From Herbiconiux sp. VKM Ac-1786 (GTDB taxonomy: Bacteria > Actinomycetota > Actinomycetes > Actinomycetales > Microbacteriaceae), in contig NZ_JADKSG010000002.1 in the NCBI RefSeq assembly GCF_015350805.1, positions 310,001 to 374,000 of the forward strand: a stretch of 64,000 bases of DNA, in the 5' to 3' direction. Below the pieces are notes generated by a model. The model did no database searches and was not told where the DNA came from. It was given only the letters and a program-made list of their open reading frames with translations. This document shows, piece after piece, positions 53,052-64,000 of the stretch. The translations under genes and the position numbers were made by a program. Position 1 is the stretch's first letter. Each line of letters begins with the position of its first letter.

Positions 53052-56000
53052 ATGTTCACGAAGATTCTGGTCGCCAACCGCGGGGAGATCGCGATCCGTG
53101 CGTTCCGGGCCGCGTACGAGCTGGGTGCGAAGACCGTCGCGGTGTTCCCCTACGAAGACCGCAACTCGATGCATCGCTTGAAGGCGGACGAGGCGTACCA
53201 GATCGGTGAGGTCGGGCATCCGGTGCGCGCCTACCTCGATGTGAGCGAGATCATCCGGGTTGCGAAGGAGTCGGGCGCCGACGCGATCTACCCCGGCTAC
53301 GGCTTCCTGTCGGAGAACCCCGAGCTGGCCAAGGCCGCCGCCGAGAACGGCATCACCTTCATCGGCCCGGGTGAGCACGTGCTCGAGATGGCGGGCAACA
53401 AGGTCACCGCGAAGGAGCACGCGATCGCGGCCGGGGTGCCCGTGCTGAAGTCCTCGCCGGCGACGACCGACCTCGACGTGCTGGTCGCCGCGGCCGACGA
53501 GATCGGCTTCCCGGTCTTCGCCAAGGCCGTCGCGGGCGGTGGCGGCCGGGGGATGCGCCGGGTCGAGACCCGCGAGGAGCTCCGCGGTGCGCTCGAGGCC
53601 GCCATGCGCGAGGCCGACAGTGCCTTCGGCGACGCGACGATGTTCCTCGAGCAGGCGGTGCTCCGGCCCCGTCACATCGAGGTGCAGATCCTCGCGGATG
53701 CGACGGGGGAGACCCTGCACCTCTTCGAGCGCGACTGCTCGGTGCAGCGCCGCAACCAGAAGGTCGTCGAGATCGCCCCGGCCCCGAACATCTCCGACGA
53801 GCTGCGCGCGGCCCTGCACTCGGATGCGATCAAGTTCGCGAAGTCGATCGGCTATGTGAACGCGGGCACCGTCGAGTTCCTGGTCGACACGGTCGGCGAG
53901 CGGGCCGGGCAGCACGTGTTCATCGAGATGAACCCGCGTATCCAGGTCGAGCACACGGTCACCGAGGAGGTCACCGACGTCGACCTCGTGCAGTCGCAGA
54001 TGCTGATCGCGAGCGGCAGCACCTTCGACGAGCTCGGCATGCACCAGGACGACATCGTGCTGCACGGCGCCGCCCTGCAGTGCCGCATCACGACGGAGGA
54101 CCCGACCGCCGGGTTCCGCCCCGACACCGGCAAGATCGCCGCCTACCGCTCACCCGGTGGCGCGGGCGTGCGCCTGGACGGCGGCACCGTCGACGTCGGC
54201 GCGCAGATCAGCCCCCACTTCGACTCCATGCTGGCGAAGATGACCTGCCGCGGCCGCGACTTCCCGGCCGCCGTGCGACGGGCGCGCCGCGCGCTGGCGG
54301 AGTTCCGCATCCGGGGCGTGTCCACGAACATCCCGTTCCTGCAGGGCGTGCTCGACGACCCGTCGTTCGCCGCCGGCGACCTCAGCACGAGCTTCATCGA
54401 GGAGCGGCCGCAGCTGCTGGCCGGGCATCCGTCGAAAGACCGCGGTACGAAGATCCTGAACTGGCTCGCCGACGTCACCGTGAACCAGCCGAACGGGCCG
54501 CGCACGGTGACCGTGCACCCGGTCGACAAGCTCCCCGCCGTCGACCTCACCGTGCCTGCCCCGGCCGGCAGCCGGCAGAGGCTGCTCGAGCTCGGCCCGG
54601 TCGGGTTCGCCGAGGCGCTCCGGGCGCAGACCGCCCTCGCAGTGACCGAGACGACGATGCGGGATGCCCACCAGTCCCTCCTGGCGACCCGCGTGCGCAC
54701 CCGCGACCTCGTCGCGGTCGCGCCCTACGTCGCCCGGCTCACGCCCGAGCTGTGGAGCGTCGAGGCCTGGGGCGGCGCGACCTACGACGTGGCGCTGCGC
54801 TTCCTGGGGGAGGACCCGTGGGAGCGCCTCGCCGTGCTGCGCGAGGCCCTGCCGAACGTGGCGATCCAGATGCTGCTGCGCGGCCGCAACACCGTCGGCT
54901 ACACCCCGTACCCGACCGAGGTGACCGACGCCTTCGTGCGCGAGGCCGCCGCGACCGGCGTCGACGTCTTCCGCATCTTCGACGCCCTCAACGACGTGAA
55001 CCAGATGCGCCCCGCGATCGAGTCGGTGCTGGCCACCGGCACCACGATCGCCGAGGTCGCCGTCTGCTACACCGGCGACCTGCTCGACCCGGCCGAAGAC
55101 CTGTACACCCTCGACTACTACCTGCGCCTGGCCGACGAGATCGTCGCGGCCGGCGCGCACGTGCTGGCGATCAAGGACATGGCGGGCCTCCTGCGCCCGG
55201 CCGCCGCCGCCAAGCTGGTGTCGGCCCTCCGGGAGCGGTTCGACCTGCCGGTGCACGTGCACACGCACGACACCGCCGGCGGGCAGCTCGCGACGCTGCT
55301 GGCCGCCAGTGCGGCGGGCGCGGACGCGGTCGACGTGGCCAGCGCACCGATGGCGGGCACCACGAGTCAGCCCAGCGCATCCGCTCTGGTCGCCGCCCTG
55401 GCCCACACCGAGCGCGACACGGGGCTGTCGCTTGCGGCCGTCAGCGACCTCGAGCCCTACTGGGAAGCGGTGCGCCAGGTCTACCGGCCGTTCGAGTCGG
55501 GCCTCGCGGGCCCCACCGGGCGCGTCTACAACCACGAGATCCCGGGCGGGCAGCTGTCGAACCTGCGCCAGCAAGCCATCGCGCTGGGTCTCGCCGACGA
55601 CTTCGAGCGGGTGGAGGACCTCTACGCCGCGGCGAACAAGATCCTCGGCCGCATCCCGAAGGTCACCCCGTCGTCGAAGGTCGTGGGCGACCTCGCCCTG
55701 CACCTCGCCGCGGTGAAGGCCGATCCGGCCGACTTCGAAGAGAACCCCGGCAACTACGACATCCCCGACTCGGTCGTCGGCTTCATGGCCGGCGAGCTCG
55801 GCGAGCTGCCGGGCGGCTGGCCCGAGCCGTTCCGCACCAAGGTGCTCGCGGGCCGAGACGTGAAGGTCGGGGTCACCCCGGTCGACGACGCCGACCTGGC
55901 CGCGATCGCACCGGATGCGGACGGCCGCGAACGGCGCGCGACCCTGAACCGGCTCCTGTTCCCGGCCCCGACCCGCACCTTCGAGCAGCTCCGCGAACTG

Positions 56001-56465
56001 TTCGGCGACCTGTCCGTGGTCGACACGGTCGACTACCTCTACGGGCTGCAGCAGGGCACCGAGCACGTGGTCGAGATCGACCGCGGCGTGCGCCTGTTCG
56101 TCGGACTCGAGGCGATCGGCGAGGTCGACGACAAGGGCGAGCGCACCGTCATGACCACCCTCAACGGGCAGTTGCGCCCGGTGAACGTGCGCGACCGCTC
56201 GGTGAAGGTCGAGACCAAGACGGCCGAGAAGGCGGATGCGGCCCAGCCCGGGCAGGTGCCGGCTCCGTTCTCCGGCGTCGTCACCGTGAAGGTCGCCGTG
56301 GGCGACACCGTCGAGGCCGGCGCCCCCGTCGCGACCATCGAGGCGATGAAGATGGAGGCGGCGATCACCACCCCGATCGCCGGCACCGTCTCCCGCCTTG
56401 CCATCCCCACCACCCAGCAGGTCGAGGCCGGTGACCTGATCGCCGTGGTGACCCCCGCATCCTGA
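53052..56465 (+). CDS. pyc: Pyruvate carboxylase
   Basis: 1137 residues, complete single-chain enzyme. It makes oxaloacetate from pyruvate and bicarbonate to refill the TCA cycle. Biotin carboxylase domain (1-450): [20 protein letters not shown], the ATP loop GGGGRGM and the [10 protein letters not shown] block. Carboxyltransferase domain (about 535-810): [20 protein letters not shown] and [12 protein letters not shown]-terminal biotinyl domain with biotin lysine near 1100 in IEAMKMEA. Normal length. Divergent from ParA. Confidence 0.97.
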   Translation: MFTKILVANRGEIAIRAFRAAYELGAKTVAVFPYEDRNSMHRLKADEAYQIGEVGHPVRAYLDVSEIIRVAKESGADAIYPGYGFLSENPELAKAAAENGITFIGPGEHVLEMAGNKVTAKEHAIAAGVPVLKSSPATTDLDVLVAAADEIGFPVFAKAVAGGGGRGMRRVETREELRGALEAAMREADSAFGDATMFLEQAVLRPRHIEVQILADATGETLHLFERDCSVQRRNQKVVEIAPAPNISDELRAALHSDAIKFAKSIGYVNAGTVEFLVDTVGERAGQHVFIEMNPRIQVEHTVTEEVTDVDLVQSQMLIASGSTFDELGMHQDDIVLHGAALQCRITTEDPTAGFRPDTGKIAAYRSPGGAGVRLDGGTVDVGAQISPHFDSMLAKMTCRGRDFPAAVRRARRALAEFRIRGVSTNIPFLQGVLDDPSFAAGDLSTSFIEERPQLLAGHPSKDRGTKILNWLADVTVNQPNGPRTVTVHPVDKLPAVDLTVPAPAGSRQRLLELGPVGFAEALRAQTALAVTETTMRDAHQSLLATRVRTRDLVAVAPYVARLTPELWSVEAWGGATYDVALRFLGEDPWERLAVLREALPNVAIQMLLRGRNTVGYTPYPTEVTDAFVREAAATGVDVFRIFDALNDVNQMRPAIESVLATGTTIAEVAVCYTGDLLDPAEDLYTLDYYLRLADEIVAAGAHVLAIKDMAGLLRPAAAAKLVSALRERFDLPVHVHTHDTAGGQLATLLAASAAGADAVDVASAPMAGTTSQPSASALVAALAHTERDTGLSLAAVSDLEPYWEAVRQVYRPFESGLAGPTGRVYNHEIPGGQLSNLRQQAIALGLADDFERVEDLYAAANKILGRIPKVTPSSKVVGDLALHLAAVKADPADFEENPGNYDIPDSVVGFMAGELGELPGGWPEPFRTKVLAGRDVKVGVTPVDDADLAAIAPDADGRERRATLNRLLFPAPTRTFEQLRELFGDLSVVDTVDYLYGLQQGTEHVVEIDRGVRLFVGLEAIGEVDDKGERTVMTTLNGQLRPVNVRDRSVKVETKTAEKADAAQPGQVPAPFSGVVTVKVAVGDTVEAGAPVATIEAMKMEAAITTPIAGTVSRLAIPTTQQVEAGDLIAVVTPAS

Positions 56466-56523
56466 ACCCGACCGGGGTCGCCCCGCCGACCCCGCCCGAA
56501 GACACCGAAAGAGAACCACCGCT

Positions 56524-57015
56524 GTGACTGTTCGCGAGATCCGCCTGTTCGGCGACCCCGTGCTGAAGACCGTGTCCGACCCGATCGTGGAGATCGACGA
56601 CCGCGTGCGCGCCCTCGTCGAGGACCTGCTCGACAGCGTGATGGTGCCCGGCCGCGCCGGCGTCGCCGCCGCGCAGATCGGGGTGAACCTGCGCGCGTTC
56701 AGCTACAACGTCGACGGGCAGGTCGGCTACATCCTGAACCCGGTGCTGGTCGAGACCTCGGGCGAGCCCGAGCTCGTCGACGAGGGCTGCCTCTCGGTGC
56801 CCGAGCTCTGGTTCAAGACGAGCCGCTACCCCTACGCGAAGGCCCGCGGCACCGACCTCGACGGCAACGAGGTCGTCGTCGAGGGCACAGGCGTGCTCGC
56901 CCAGGCGCTGCAGCACGAGACCGACCACCTCGACGGCCTGCTCTACCTCGACCGGCTCGACAAGCCCACCCGCCGCGAGGCCATGCGGCAGGTGCGCGAG
57001 TCGAACTGGTTCTGA
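56524..57015 (+). CDS. def: Peptide deformylase
   Basis: 163 residues, GTG start. It removes the formyl group from nascent proteins. The three motifs are present: [21 protein letters not shown] with the metal cysteine and QHETDHLDG with the metal histidines. The second motif reads EGCLSVPE, normal for this enzyme. Lies 58 bases after pyc and converges on the acyl-CoA synthetase gene. Other def copies may exist elsewhere. Confidence 0.95.
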   Translation: MTVREIRLFGDPVLKTVSDPIVEIDDRVRALVEDLLDSVMVPGRAGVAAAQIGVNLRAFSYNVDGQVGYILNPVLVETSGEPELVDEGCLSVPELWFKTSRYPYAKARGTDLDGNEVVVEGTGVLAQALQHETDHLDGLLYLDRLDKPTRREAMRQVRESNWF

Positions 57016-57034
57016 CCGTCGCGGGTCGGAAGGC

Positions 57035-58858
57035 TCAGAATACCAGCGACTGGCCCTCGGTGGCCGGGGCCGCCGAGTAGATGCCGTCGACGACCGCCGC
57101 GTAGTCCTTGAGGATCACGTTGCGCTTGATCGACATCTTGGGCGTGAGGTGCCCGCTGTCCTCGGTGAACTCGTCGGTGAGCACCACGAACTTGCGGATG
57201 GACTCGGCCCGCGAGACGAGGGCGTTGGCCGTGTCGACGGCCCGCTGGATCTCGGCCAGCACCGCCGGGTTGACGGCCGCCTCGGTGAGGCTCATCGTCG
57301 CATCCTGGCCGTTGTTGTTCAGCCACACGGGAAGCATCTCGGAGTCGAGCGTGATCAGCGCCGAAATGAACGGACGCTGGTCGCCGACCACGACGACCTG
57401 CCCCACGACCGGGTTCGCGCGGATCGGATCCTCGAGCACGGCCGGGGCGACGTTCTTGCCGCCGGCGGTGACGATGATCTCCTTCTTGCGGCCGGTGATG
57501 GTGAGGAAGCCGTCGTCGTCGAGGGTGCCGATGTCACCCGTCTTGAACCACTCTCCGTCCATCACCTCGGCGGTCGCCTCGGGGTTGTTCCAGTAGCCCG
57601 CGAAGACGTTGACGCCCTTGATCAGGATCTCGCCGTCGCCCGCGAGCTTCACCGCGACGCCCGGCAGCGGGGGGCCGACGGTGCCGATCTTGAACTGCTC
57701 GGGCACGTTCACCGTGGCCGGCGCGGTGGTCTCGGTGAGGCCGTAGCCCTCGAGGATCTTGACGCCGAGGCTGCGGTAGAAGTGGCCGAGGTGGTGACCG
57801 AGCGGGGCCGAGCCCGAGACGGCGTACTTGACGCGCCCGCCGAGGGCGGCCCGGAGCTTGGAGAGCACCAGGCGGTCGAGCACGGCGAAGCGCAGCTTCA
57901 GCCCGAGCGGCACGTGCCCGGCGTCGAGCGCCTCGGAGTGCTGCACGGCGACCGCCGCGGCGGCACGGAAGATCTTGCCCTTGCCGCCGGCCTCGGCCTT
58001 CTGCTCGGAGGAGTTGTAGACCTTCTCGAACACGCGCGGCACGGCGAGCAGGAAGGTCGGCTTGAACGACCCGAGCGCCGGAAGCAGGTTCTTCGTGTTC
58101 GACTCGTGGCCGACCTTCACGCCGCCGTGCACCGAGAGCACCGAGATGAACCGGGCGTAGACGTGGGCGGTGGTGACGAACAGCAGCGTCGACGACCCGG
58201 GGGCGAGCACGTCGGCCATCGAGACCGCGGCGTTGCGGCTCAGCTCGACGAAGTTCGAGTGGGTCAGCACGCAGCCCTTGGGCCGCCCCATCGTGCCCGA
58301 GGTGTAGATGAGCGTGGCGAGGTCGGAGCCCTGCGCGAGGTTGCGGCGGCGCTCGACCTCGTCGTCGGACACCGCACCCCCCGTCGCGGCGAGCTTGTCG
58401 AGGTCGCCCAGGTCGACCTGCCAGACGCGGGTGACCAGCGGCAGGTCGGCGTGGATCTCGTCGAAGCGGGCGAAGTGGTCGGCCGTCTCGACGATGATCG
58501 CGGTCGCGCCCGAGTCGCTGAGGTTCCACTGCACCTGCGCGGGGGAGGAGGTCTCGTAGATCGGCACGAGCACGGCACCGGCGAACCAGGTGGCGAAGTC
58601 GATCAGCGTCCACTCGTAGCGGGTGTGGCACATCAGGCCGATCTTGTCGCCCGGCTCGATGCCGGCCGCGATCAGGCCCTTGGCCACGGCCTTCACCTGG
58701 GTGAGGAACTCGGCGGCGGTGATGTCACGCCAGCCGCCGTTCTCGGGAACCGCGAAGAGCGGTTGGTCGGGGGTCTGGCGCACCCGCTCCACGAGCAGAT
58801 CGGTGACGTTCGCCCCGGGGTCGGCTGTGACGGCGGGAGGGTTCTCGTACTGGTCCAC
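57035..58858 (-). CDS. Long-chain fatty acid--CoA ligase (FadD15-like)
   Basis: 607 residues. It activates fatty acids with ATP and CoA through an acyl-AMP. Motifs: the phosphate loop TLIYTSGTMGRPKGCVLTH, EGYGLTETTAPATVN, EWFKTGDIGTLDDDGFLTI and the C-terminal KEIIVTAGGKNVAPAVLE. Length and blocks match the actinobacterial FadD15 group. A -10-like TACACT lies in the divergent region shared with the ROK kinase. Context with an acyltransferase downstream on the other strand points to phospholipid synthesis. Confidence 0.94.
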   Translation of the reverse strand: MDQYENPPAVTADPGANVTDLLVERVRQTPDQPLFAVPENGGWRDITAAEFLTQVKAVAKGLIAAGIEPGDKIGLMCHTRYEWTLIDFATWFAGAVLVPIYETSSPAQVQWNLSDSGATAIIVETADHFARFDEIHADLPLVTRVWQVDLGDLDKLAATGGAVSDDEVERRRNLAQGSDLATLIYTSGTMGRPKGCVLTHSNFVELSRNAAVSMADVLAPGSSTLLFVTTAHVYARFISVLSVHGGVKVGHESNTKNLLPALGSFKPTFLLAVPRVFEKVYNSSEQKAEAGGKGKIFRAAAAVAVQHSEALDAGHVPLGLKLRFAVLDRLVLSKLRAALGGRVKYAVSGSAPLGHHLGHFYRSLGVKILEGYGLTETTAPATVNVPEQFKIGTVGPPLPGVAVKLAGDGEILIKGVNVFAGYWNNPEATAEVMDGEWFKTGDIGTLDDDGFLTITGRKKEIIVTAGGKNVAPAVLEDPIRANPVVGQVVVVGDQRPFISALITLDSEMLPVWLNNNGQDATMSLTEAAVNPAVLAEIQRAVDTANALVSRAESIRKFVVLTDEFTEDSGHLTPKMSIKRNVILKDYAAVVDGIYSAAPATEGQSLVF

Positions 58859-58960
58859 GGCAGCTCCTTCGGTACCGGTCAGGTTCTTCTCCTCTACACT
58901 CTACTTGGTGCGCCCGGGGCTTCCCGGGGGCGCCGTTTCGCCCGGTCGGAAGGAACCTCC

Positions 58961-59908
58961 ATGCGCGCCATCGGCATCGACATCGGCGGCACGAAGATCG
59001 CCGGAGCGGTCGTCGACGAGTTCGGCACGATCGTCAAGCACGATCGCACGCCCACCATCGCGGCCGAGCCCCAGGTCATCGAGGACTCCGTCGTCGCGAT
59101 GGTGCAGAGCCTGGCCGAGGGCGAGGAGATCGCCGCGGTCGGGGTGGCCGCCGCCGGCTTCATCGACGCCTCGCAGTCGGTCGTCTACTACGCGCCCAAC
59201 ATCAACTGGCGCAACGAGCCGTTCCGCGAGAAGCTCCAGGACCGTTTGGGCATGCACATCATCGTCGAGAACGACGCGAACGCGGCCGGCTGGGCCGAGT
59301 TCCGCTTCGGCGCCGGCCGACTGGTCAGCGACATGGTCATGCTCACCATCGGCACGGGGGTCGGCGGGGCGATCGTCAGCGGCGACCGGCTGTTCCGCGG
59401 CGGCTTCGGCGCCGGCGCCGAGCTCGGGCACATGCGGGTGGTCCCCAGCGGCCTGCCCTGCGGATGCGGGGCCCACGGCTGCATCGAGCAGTACGGCTCC
59501 GGCCGAGCGCTGCTCCGGCTCGCGAACGAGCTGGCCGACGCGGGCGGCATCGGTCAGGTGCTGGCCTCGGTGCGGCAGCGGAAGGGCGTGCTCACCGGTC
59601 AGGACGTCAGCGAGCTGGTGACCATCGGCGACCCCGGCGCCCTGTCCGCACTCCGTACCCTCGGCACCTGGATCGGCCAGGCCTGTGCGAGTCTCGGCGC
59701 GGTGCTCGACCCGCAGCTGTTCGTGATCGGCGGCGGGGTCGCCCAGGCCGGCGACCTGCTGCTCGACCCCATCCGCCAATCGTTCCTCGAGAGCCTGCCG
59801 GCCCGGGGGTACCACCCCGAACCCGCCTTCGCGATCGCCGAGCTCGTCAACGACGCCGGTGTCGTCGGCGCGGCCGACCTCGCCCGTCAGTACGCCGAAT
59901 CGATCTGA
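58961..59908 (+). CDS. ROK family sugar kinase, probably glucokinase
   Basis: 315 residues. N-terminal phosphate block IGIDIGGTKIAGAVVDEFG, catalytic aspartate in ENDANAAGWAE, and the ROK zinc motif CGCGAHGCIEQYGSG. Length fits the actinobacterial ATP- or polyphosphate-using glucokinases. Sugar specificity is not fixed by sequence, but the ESD-like patterns favour glucose. AGGAA ribosome site 6 bases upstream. The acyltransferase gene follows after 2 bases. Confidence 0.92.
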   Translation: MRAIGIDIGGTKIAGAVVDEFGTIVKHDRTPTIAAEPQVIEDSVVAMVQSLAEGEEIAAVGVAAAGFIDASQSVVYYAPNINWRNEPFREKLQDRLGMHIIVENDANAAGWAEFRFGAGRLVSDMVMLTIGTGVGGAIVSGDRLFRGGFGAGAELGHMRVVPSGLPCGCGAHGCIEQYGSGRALLRLANELADAGGIGQVLASVRQRKGVLTGQDVSELVTIGDPGALSALRTLGTWIGQACASLGAVLDPQLFVIGGGVAQAGDLLLDPIRQSFLESLPARGYHPEPAFAIAELVNDAGVVGAADLARQYAESI

Positions 59909-59910
59909 CC

Positions 59911-60609
59911 GTGTTCTACTTCCTCGCGAAATACCTGCTCATCGCCCCGGTGCTGAAGACGCTGTTCCGGCCCTGGGTGATCGGGCTCGAGAACATCCCC
60001 GCCTCGGGCGGCGCGATCCTCGCCTCGAACCACCTCTCGTTCAGCGACTCGGTGTTCCTGCCCGTGGTGGTCGACCGGCAGGTGTCGTTCCTCGCCAAGA
60101 GCGAGTACTTCACCGGCAAGGGCATCAAGGGCTTCCTGGTGCGGCTGTTCTTCATCGCGTCCGGGCAGCTGCCGATCGACCGCGCGGGCGGCAAGGCCTC
60201 CGAGGCGTCGCTGAACACGGGCCTCCGGGTGCTGGCGCGCGGCGACCTGCTGGGCATCTACCCCGAGGGCACCCGGAGCCCCGACGCGAAGCTCTACCGC
60301 GGACGCACCGGCGTCGCACGGATGGTGCTCGAGGCGCATGTGCCGATCATCCCGGTCGCCATGATCGACACCGAGAAGGTCATGCCCATCGGCACGAAGC
60401 TGCCGAAGATCAGGCGGATTGGCATCGTCATCGGGGAGCCACTAGATTTCAGTAGGTTCGAGGGACTGGAATCAGACCGGTTCATCCTCCGCTCCGTGAC
60501 CGACGAGATCATGTACGAGCTGCACCGCCTGGGAGGCCAGGAATACGCGGACGTCTATGCGACTTCGGTCAAGGAGAAACGCGTGCGACCGCGCGCCACC
60601 GCCAAATAG
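59911..60609 (+). CDS. 1-acyl-sn-glycerol-3-phosphate acyltransferase (PlsC family)
   Basis: 232 residues, GTG start 2 bases after the ROK kinase stop. It transfers an acyl group to lysophosphatidate or related lipids at the membrane. Motif 1 is NHLSFSD (H-x4-D), motif 3 is YPEGTRS, and FLAKSEYF and VPIIPVAMIDTEKVMP are further family blocks. One or two N-terminal hydrophobic segments anchor it. Part of the ROK-PlsC-aroG run on the plus strand. Confidence 0.92.
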   Translation: MFYFLAKYLLIAPVLKTLFRPWVIGLENIPASGGAILASNHLSFSDSVFLPVVVDRQVSFLAKSEYFTGKGIKGFLVRLFFIASGQLPIDRAGGKASEASLNTGLRVLARGDLLGIYPEGTRSPDAKLYRGRTGVARMVLEAHVPIIPVAMIDTEKVMPIGTKLPKIRRIGIVIGEPLDFSRFEGLESDRFILRSVTDEIMYELHRLGGQEYADVYATSVKEKRVRPRATAK

Positions 60610-60627
60610 ATACGGGAATCCAAACCA

Positions 60628-62013
60628 GTGGTAGATCCAACAGAGCAAATCGTCGAAGCGGATGAATCGGTGATCGCGGGTCTGGACTATTGGCGCACCC
60701 TCCCGGTGAAGCAGCAGCCGTCCTGGCCCGACCAGACCGCGGTCGAGGCCGTCTCGCGCGAGATCGCCACGCTGCCGCCGCTCGTCTTCGCGGGCGAGGT
60801 CGACAACCTGCGTTCCCGGCTCGCCACGGCGGCCCGGGGTGAGGCCTTCCTCCTGCAGGGCGGCGACTGCGCCGAGACCTTCGCGGGCGCCACGGCCGAC
60901 CAGATCCGCGACCGGGTGAAGACCATCCTGCAGATGGCCGTCGTGCTCACCTACGGCGCCTCGATGCCCGTCATCAAGATGGGCCGGATGGCCGGGCAGT
61001 TCGCCAAGCCGCGCTCCAGCGACACCGAGACCCGCGACGGCATCACGCTGCCCGCCTACCGCGGCGACATCGTGAACGGCTACGACTTCACGCCCGAGTC
61101 GCGCACCGCGAACCCGAAGCGCCTGCTCGACGGCTACCACATGGCCGCCTCGACGCTGAACCTCATCCGCGCCTTCACGCAGGGCGGCTTCGCCGACCTG
61201 CGCCAGGTGCACATGTGGAACAAGGGCTTCACCTCGAACCCCGCCAACGTGCGCTACGAGCAGCTGGCCGGCGAGATCGACCGCGCCGTGAAGTTCATGG
61301 TCGCGTGCGGCGCCGACTTCGAGGCGCTGAAGCGCACCGAGTTCTACGTCAGCCACGAGGGTCTGCTGTTCGACTACGAGCGGCCTATGACGCGCATCGA
61401 CTCGCGCACGGGCACGCCGTACAACACCTCGAGCCACTTCATCTGGATCGGGGAGCGCACGCGCGAGCTCGACGGCGCGCACGTCGACTTCCTGTCGCGG
61501 GTGCGCAACCCGATCGGCGTGAAGCTCGGCCCGACCACGACCGCCGACGACATGCTGCGCCTGATCGACAAGCTCGACCCCGAGCGCGAGCCCGGGCGGC
61601 TGACGTTCATCACGCGCATGGGCGCGGGCAAGATCCGGGATGCGCTGCCCCCGCTGCTCGAGGCGATCAAGTCGAGCGACGCGCTGCCGCTCTGGGTCAC
61701 CGACCCCATGCACGGCAACGGACTGACGACGCCCAATGGCTACAAGACGCGTCGCTTCGACGACGTGGTCGACGAGGTCAAGGGCTTCTTCGAGGCGCAC
61801 CGGGCGGCGGGGACGCACCCGGGCGGCATCCACGTCGAGCTCACCGGTGACGACGTCACCGAGTGCCTCGGCGGGTCGGAGCACATCGACGAGGCCACCC
61901 TCTCGACGCGCTACGAGTCGCTCTGCGACCCGCGCCTGAACCACATGCAGTCGCTCGAGCTCGCCTTCCTCGTGGCCGAGGAGCTCAAGGTCTCGAGCGC
62001 CGCCCGCGCCTGA
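60628..62013 (+). CDS. aroG: Class II 3-deoxy-7-phosphoheptulonate (DAHP) synthase
   Basis: 461 residues, GTG start. First step of the shikimate pathway from phosphoenolpyruvate and erythrose-4-phosphate. Class II (plant/Mycobacterium type) signatures: FLLQGGDCAETFAG with the metal cysteine, RMAGQFAKPRS, FITRMGAGKIRDALPPLLEA and VTDPMHGNG. The length equals that of M. tuberculosis AroG. Starts 18 bases after the acyltransferase gene. A long inverted repeat lies between its stop and the convergent kinase. Confidence 0.96.
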   Translation: MVDPTEQIVEADESVIAGLDYWRTLPVKQQPSWPDQTAVEAVSREIATLPPLVFAGEVDNLRSRLATAARGEAFLLQGGDCAETFAGATADQIRDRVKTILQMAVVLTYGASMPVIKMGRMAGQFAKPRSSDTETRDGITLPAYRGDIVNGYDFTPESRTANPKRLLDGYHMAASTLNLIRAFTQGGFADLRQVHMWNKGFTSNPANVRYEQLAGEIDRAVKFMVACGADFEALKRTEFYVSHEGLLFDYERPMTRIDSRTGTPYNTSSHFIWIGERTRELDGAHVDFLSRVRNPIGVKLGPTTTADDMLRLIDKLDPEREPGRLTFITRMGAGKIRDALPPLLEAIKSSDALPLWVTDPMHGNGLTTPNGYKTRRFDDVVDEVKGFFEAHRAAGTHPGGIHVELTGDDVTECLGGSEHIDEATLSTRYESLCDPRLNHMQSLELAFLVAEELKVSSAARA

Positions 62014-62033
62014 CGCCCAGGCCACCCGGCGAC

Positions 62034-62081
62034 TTGCCGAAAAACGCCCTTCCGGAGCTCGGATAGGGCGTTTTTCGGCAA
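62034..62081. terminator. Long inverted repeat between convergent genes
   Basis: Perfect 16-base arms TTGCCGAAAAACGCCC/GGGCGTTTTTCGGCAA with a 16-base loop, between the aroG stop and the kinase stop. Each strand presents a GGGCG stem followed by TTTTT, so it can terminate both transcripts. Confidence 0.75.
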
Positions 62082-62099
62082 CTCGCCTGGGGTGGGCCG

Positions 62100-64000
<1,901 letters not shown>

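Noticed and set aside
54150-56519. Long open frame antisense to pyruvate carboxylase
   Set aside because: Shadow frame; pyc on the plus strand is unambiguous.

Overview
The window is chromosomal DNA of a high-GC actinobacterium, most likely a member of the Microbacteriaceae. The evidence is the codon bias, the order rne - rplU - rpmA - obgE - proB - proA - nadD - rsfS - tRNA-Ala, a translational T-box before ileS, small conserved actinobacterial genes (DUF4233, DUF4031), a GarA/OdhI-type FHA protein followed by two MerR regulators, a class II DAHP synthase and a PASTA kinase. No phage, insertion sequence, CRISPR or rRNA was seen.

Layout. 1-8.3 kb: end of a flavin monooxygenase, a Tat-exported repeat protein, a peptide-type ABC importer operon and a divergent TetR regulator. 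8.3-25.5 kb: conserved housekeeping block (T-box/ileS, folC, ndk, VKOR, RNase E/G, L21, L27, ObgE, proline synthesis, NAD synthesis, RsfS, tRNA-Ala). 25.5-37.8 kb: an accessory block that looks like a synthase-dependent surface polysaccharide locus. It holds an RlpA-like lipoprotein, a second-copy-style GlmS, a nucleotide-sugar epimerase, a UDP-N-acetylhexosamine dehydrogenase, a divergent processive GT2 synthase, a large LuxR/LAL regulator and a cell-wall-anchored NodB deacetylase. 37.9-40.4 kb: two receiver-only response regulators and a membrane histidine kinase. 40.4-49.6 kb: mixed redox and membrane genes with local regulators (cupin-XRE/LLM monooxygenase, PadR/DyP peroxidase, alpha/beta hydrolase, Pr6Pr, a flavin amine oxidase with permuted domain order, aldo/keto reductase, DUF1295). 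49.7-64 kb: FHA and MerR genes, a palindromic repeat cluster, ParA, pyruvate carboxylase, peptide deformylase, acyl-CoA synthetase, ROK kinase, acyltransferase, DAHP synthase and the start-truncated PASTA kinase.

How the genes work together. In the polysaccharide block GlmS makes glucosamine-6-P, the dehydrogenase and epimerase would turn UDP-HexNAc into UDP-aminouronic acids, the GT2 would polymerise and export the chain, the secreted deacetylase would remove acetyl groups at the wall and the RlpA-like lipoprotein could cut or bind glycan. This is inferred from families and gene order. The two most unusual items are this locus and the amine oxidase at 45965..47473, in which the segment that normally ends the protein precedes the FAD-binding Rossmann motif. 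Most intergenic regions are short. Several genes appear leaderless, and strong hairpin terminators mark most operon ends.
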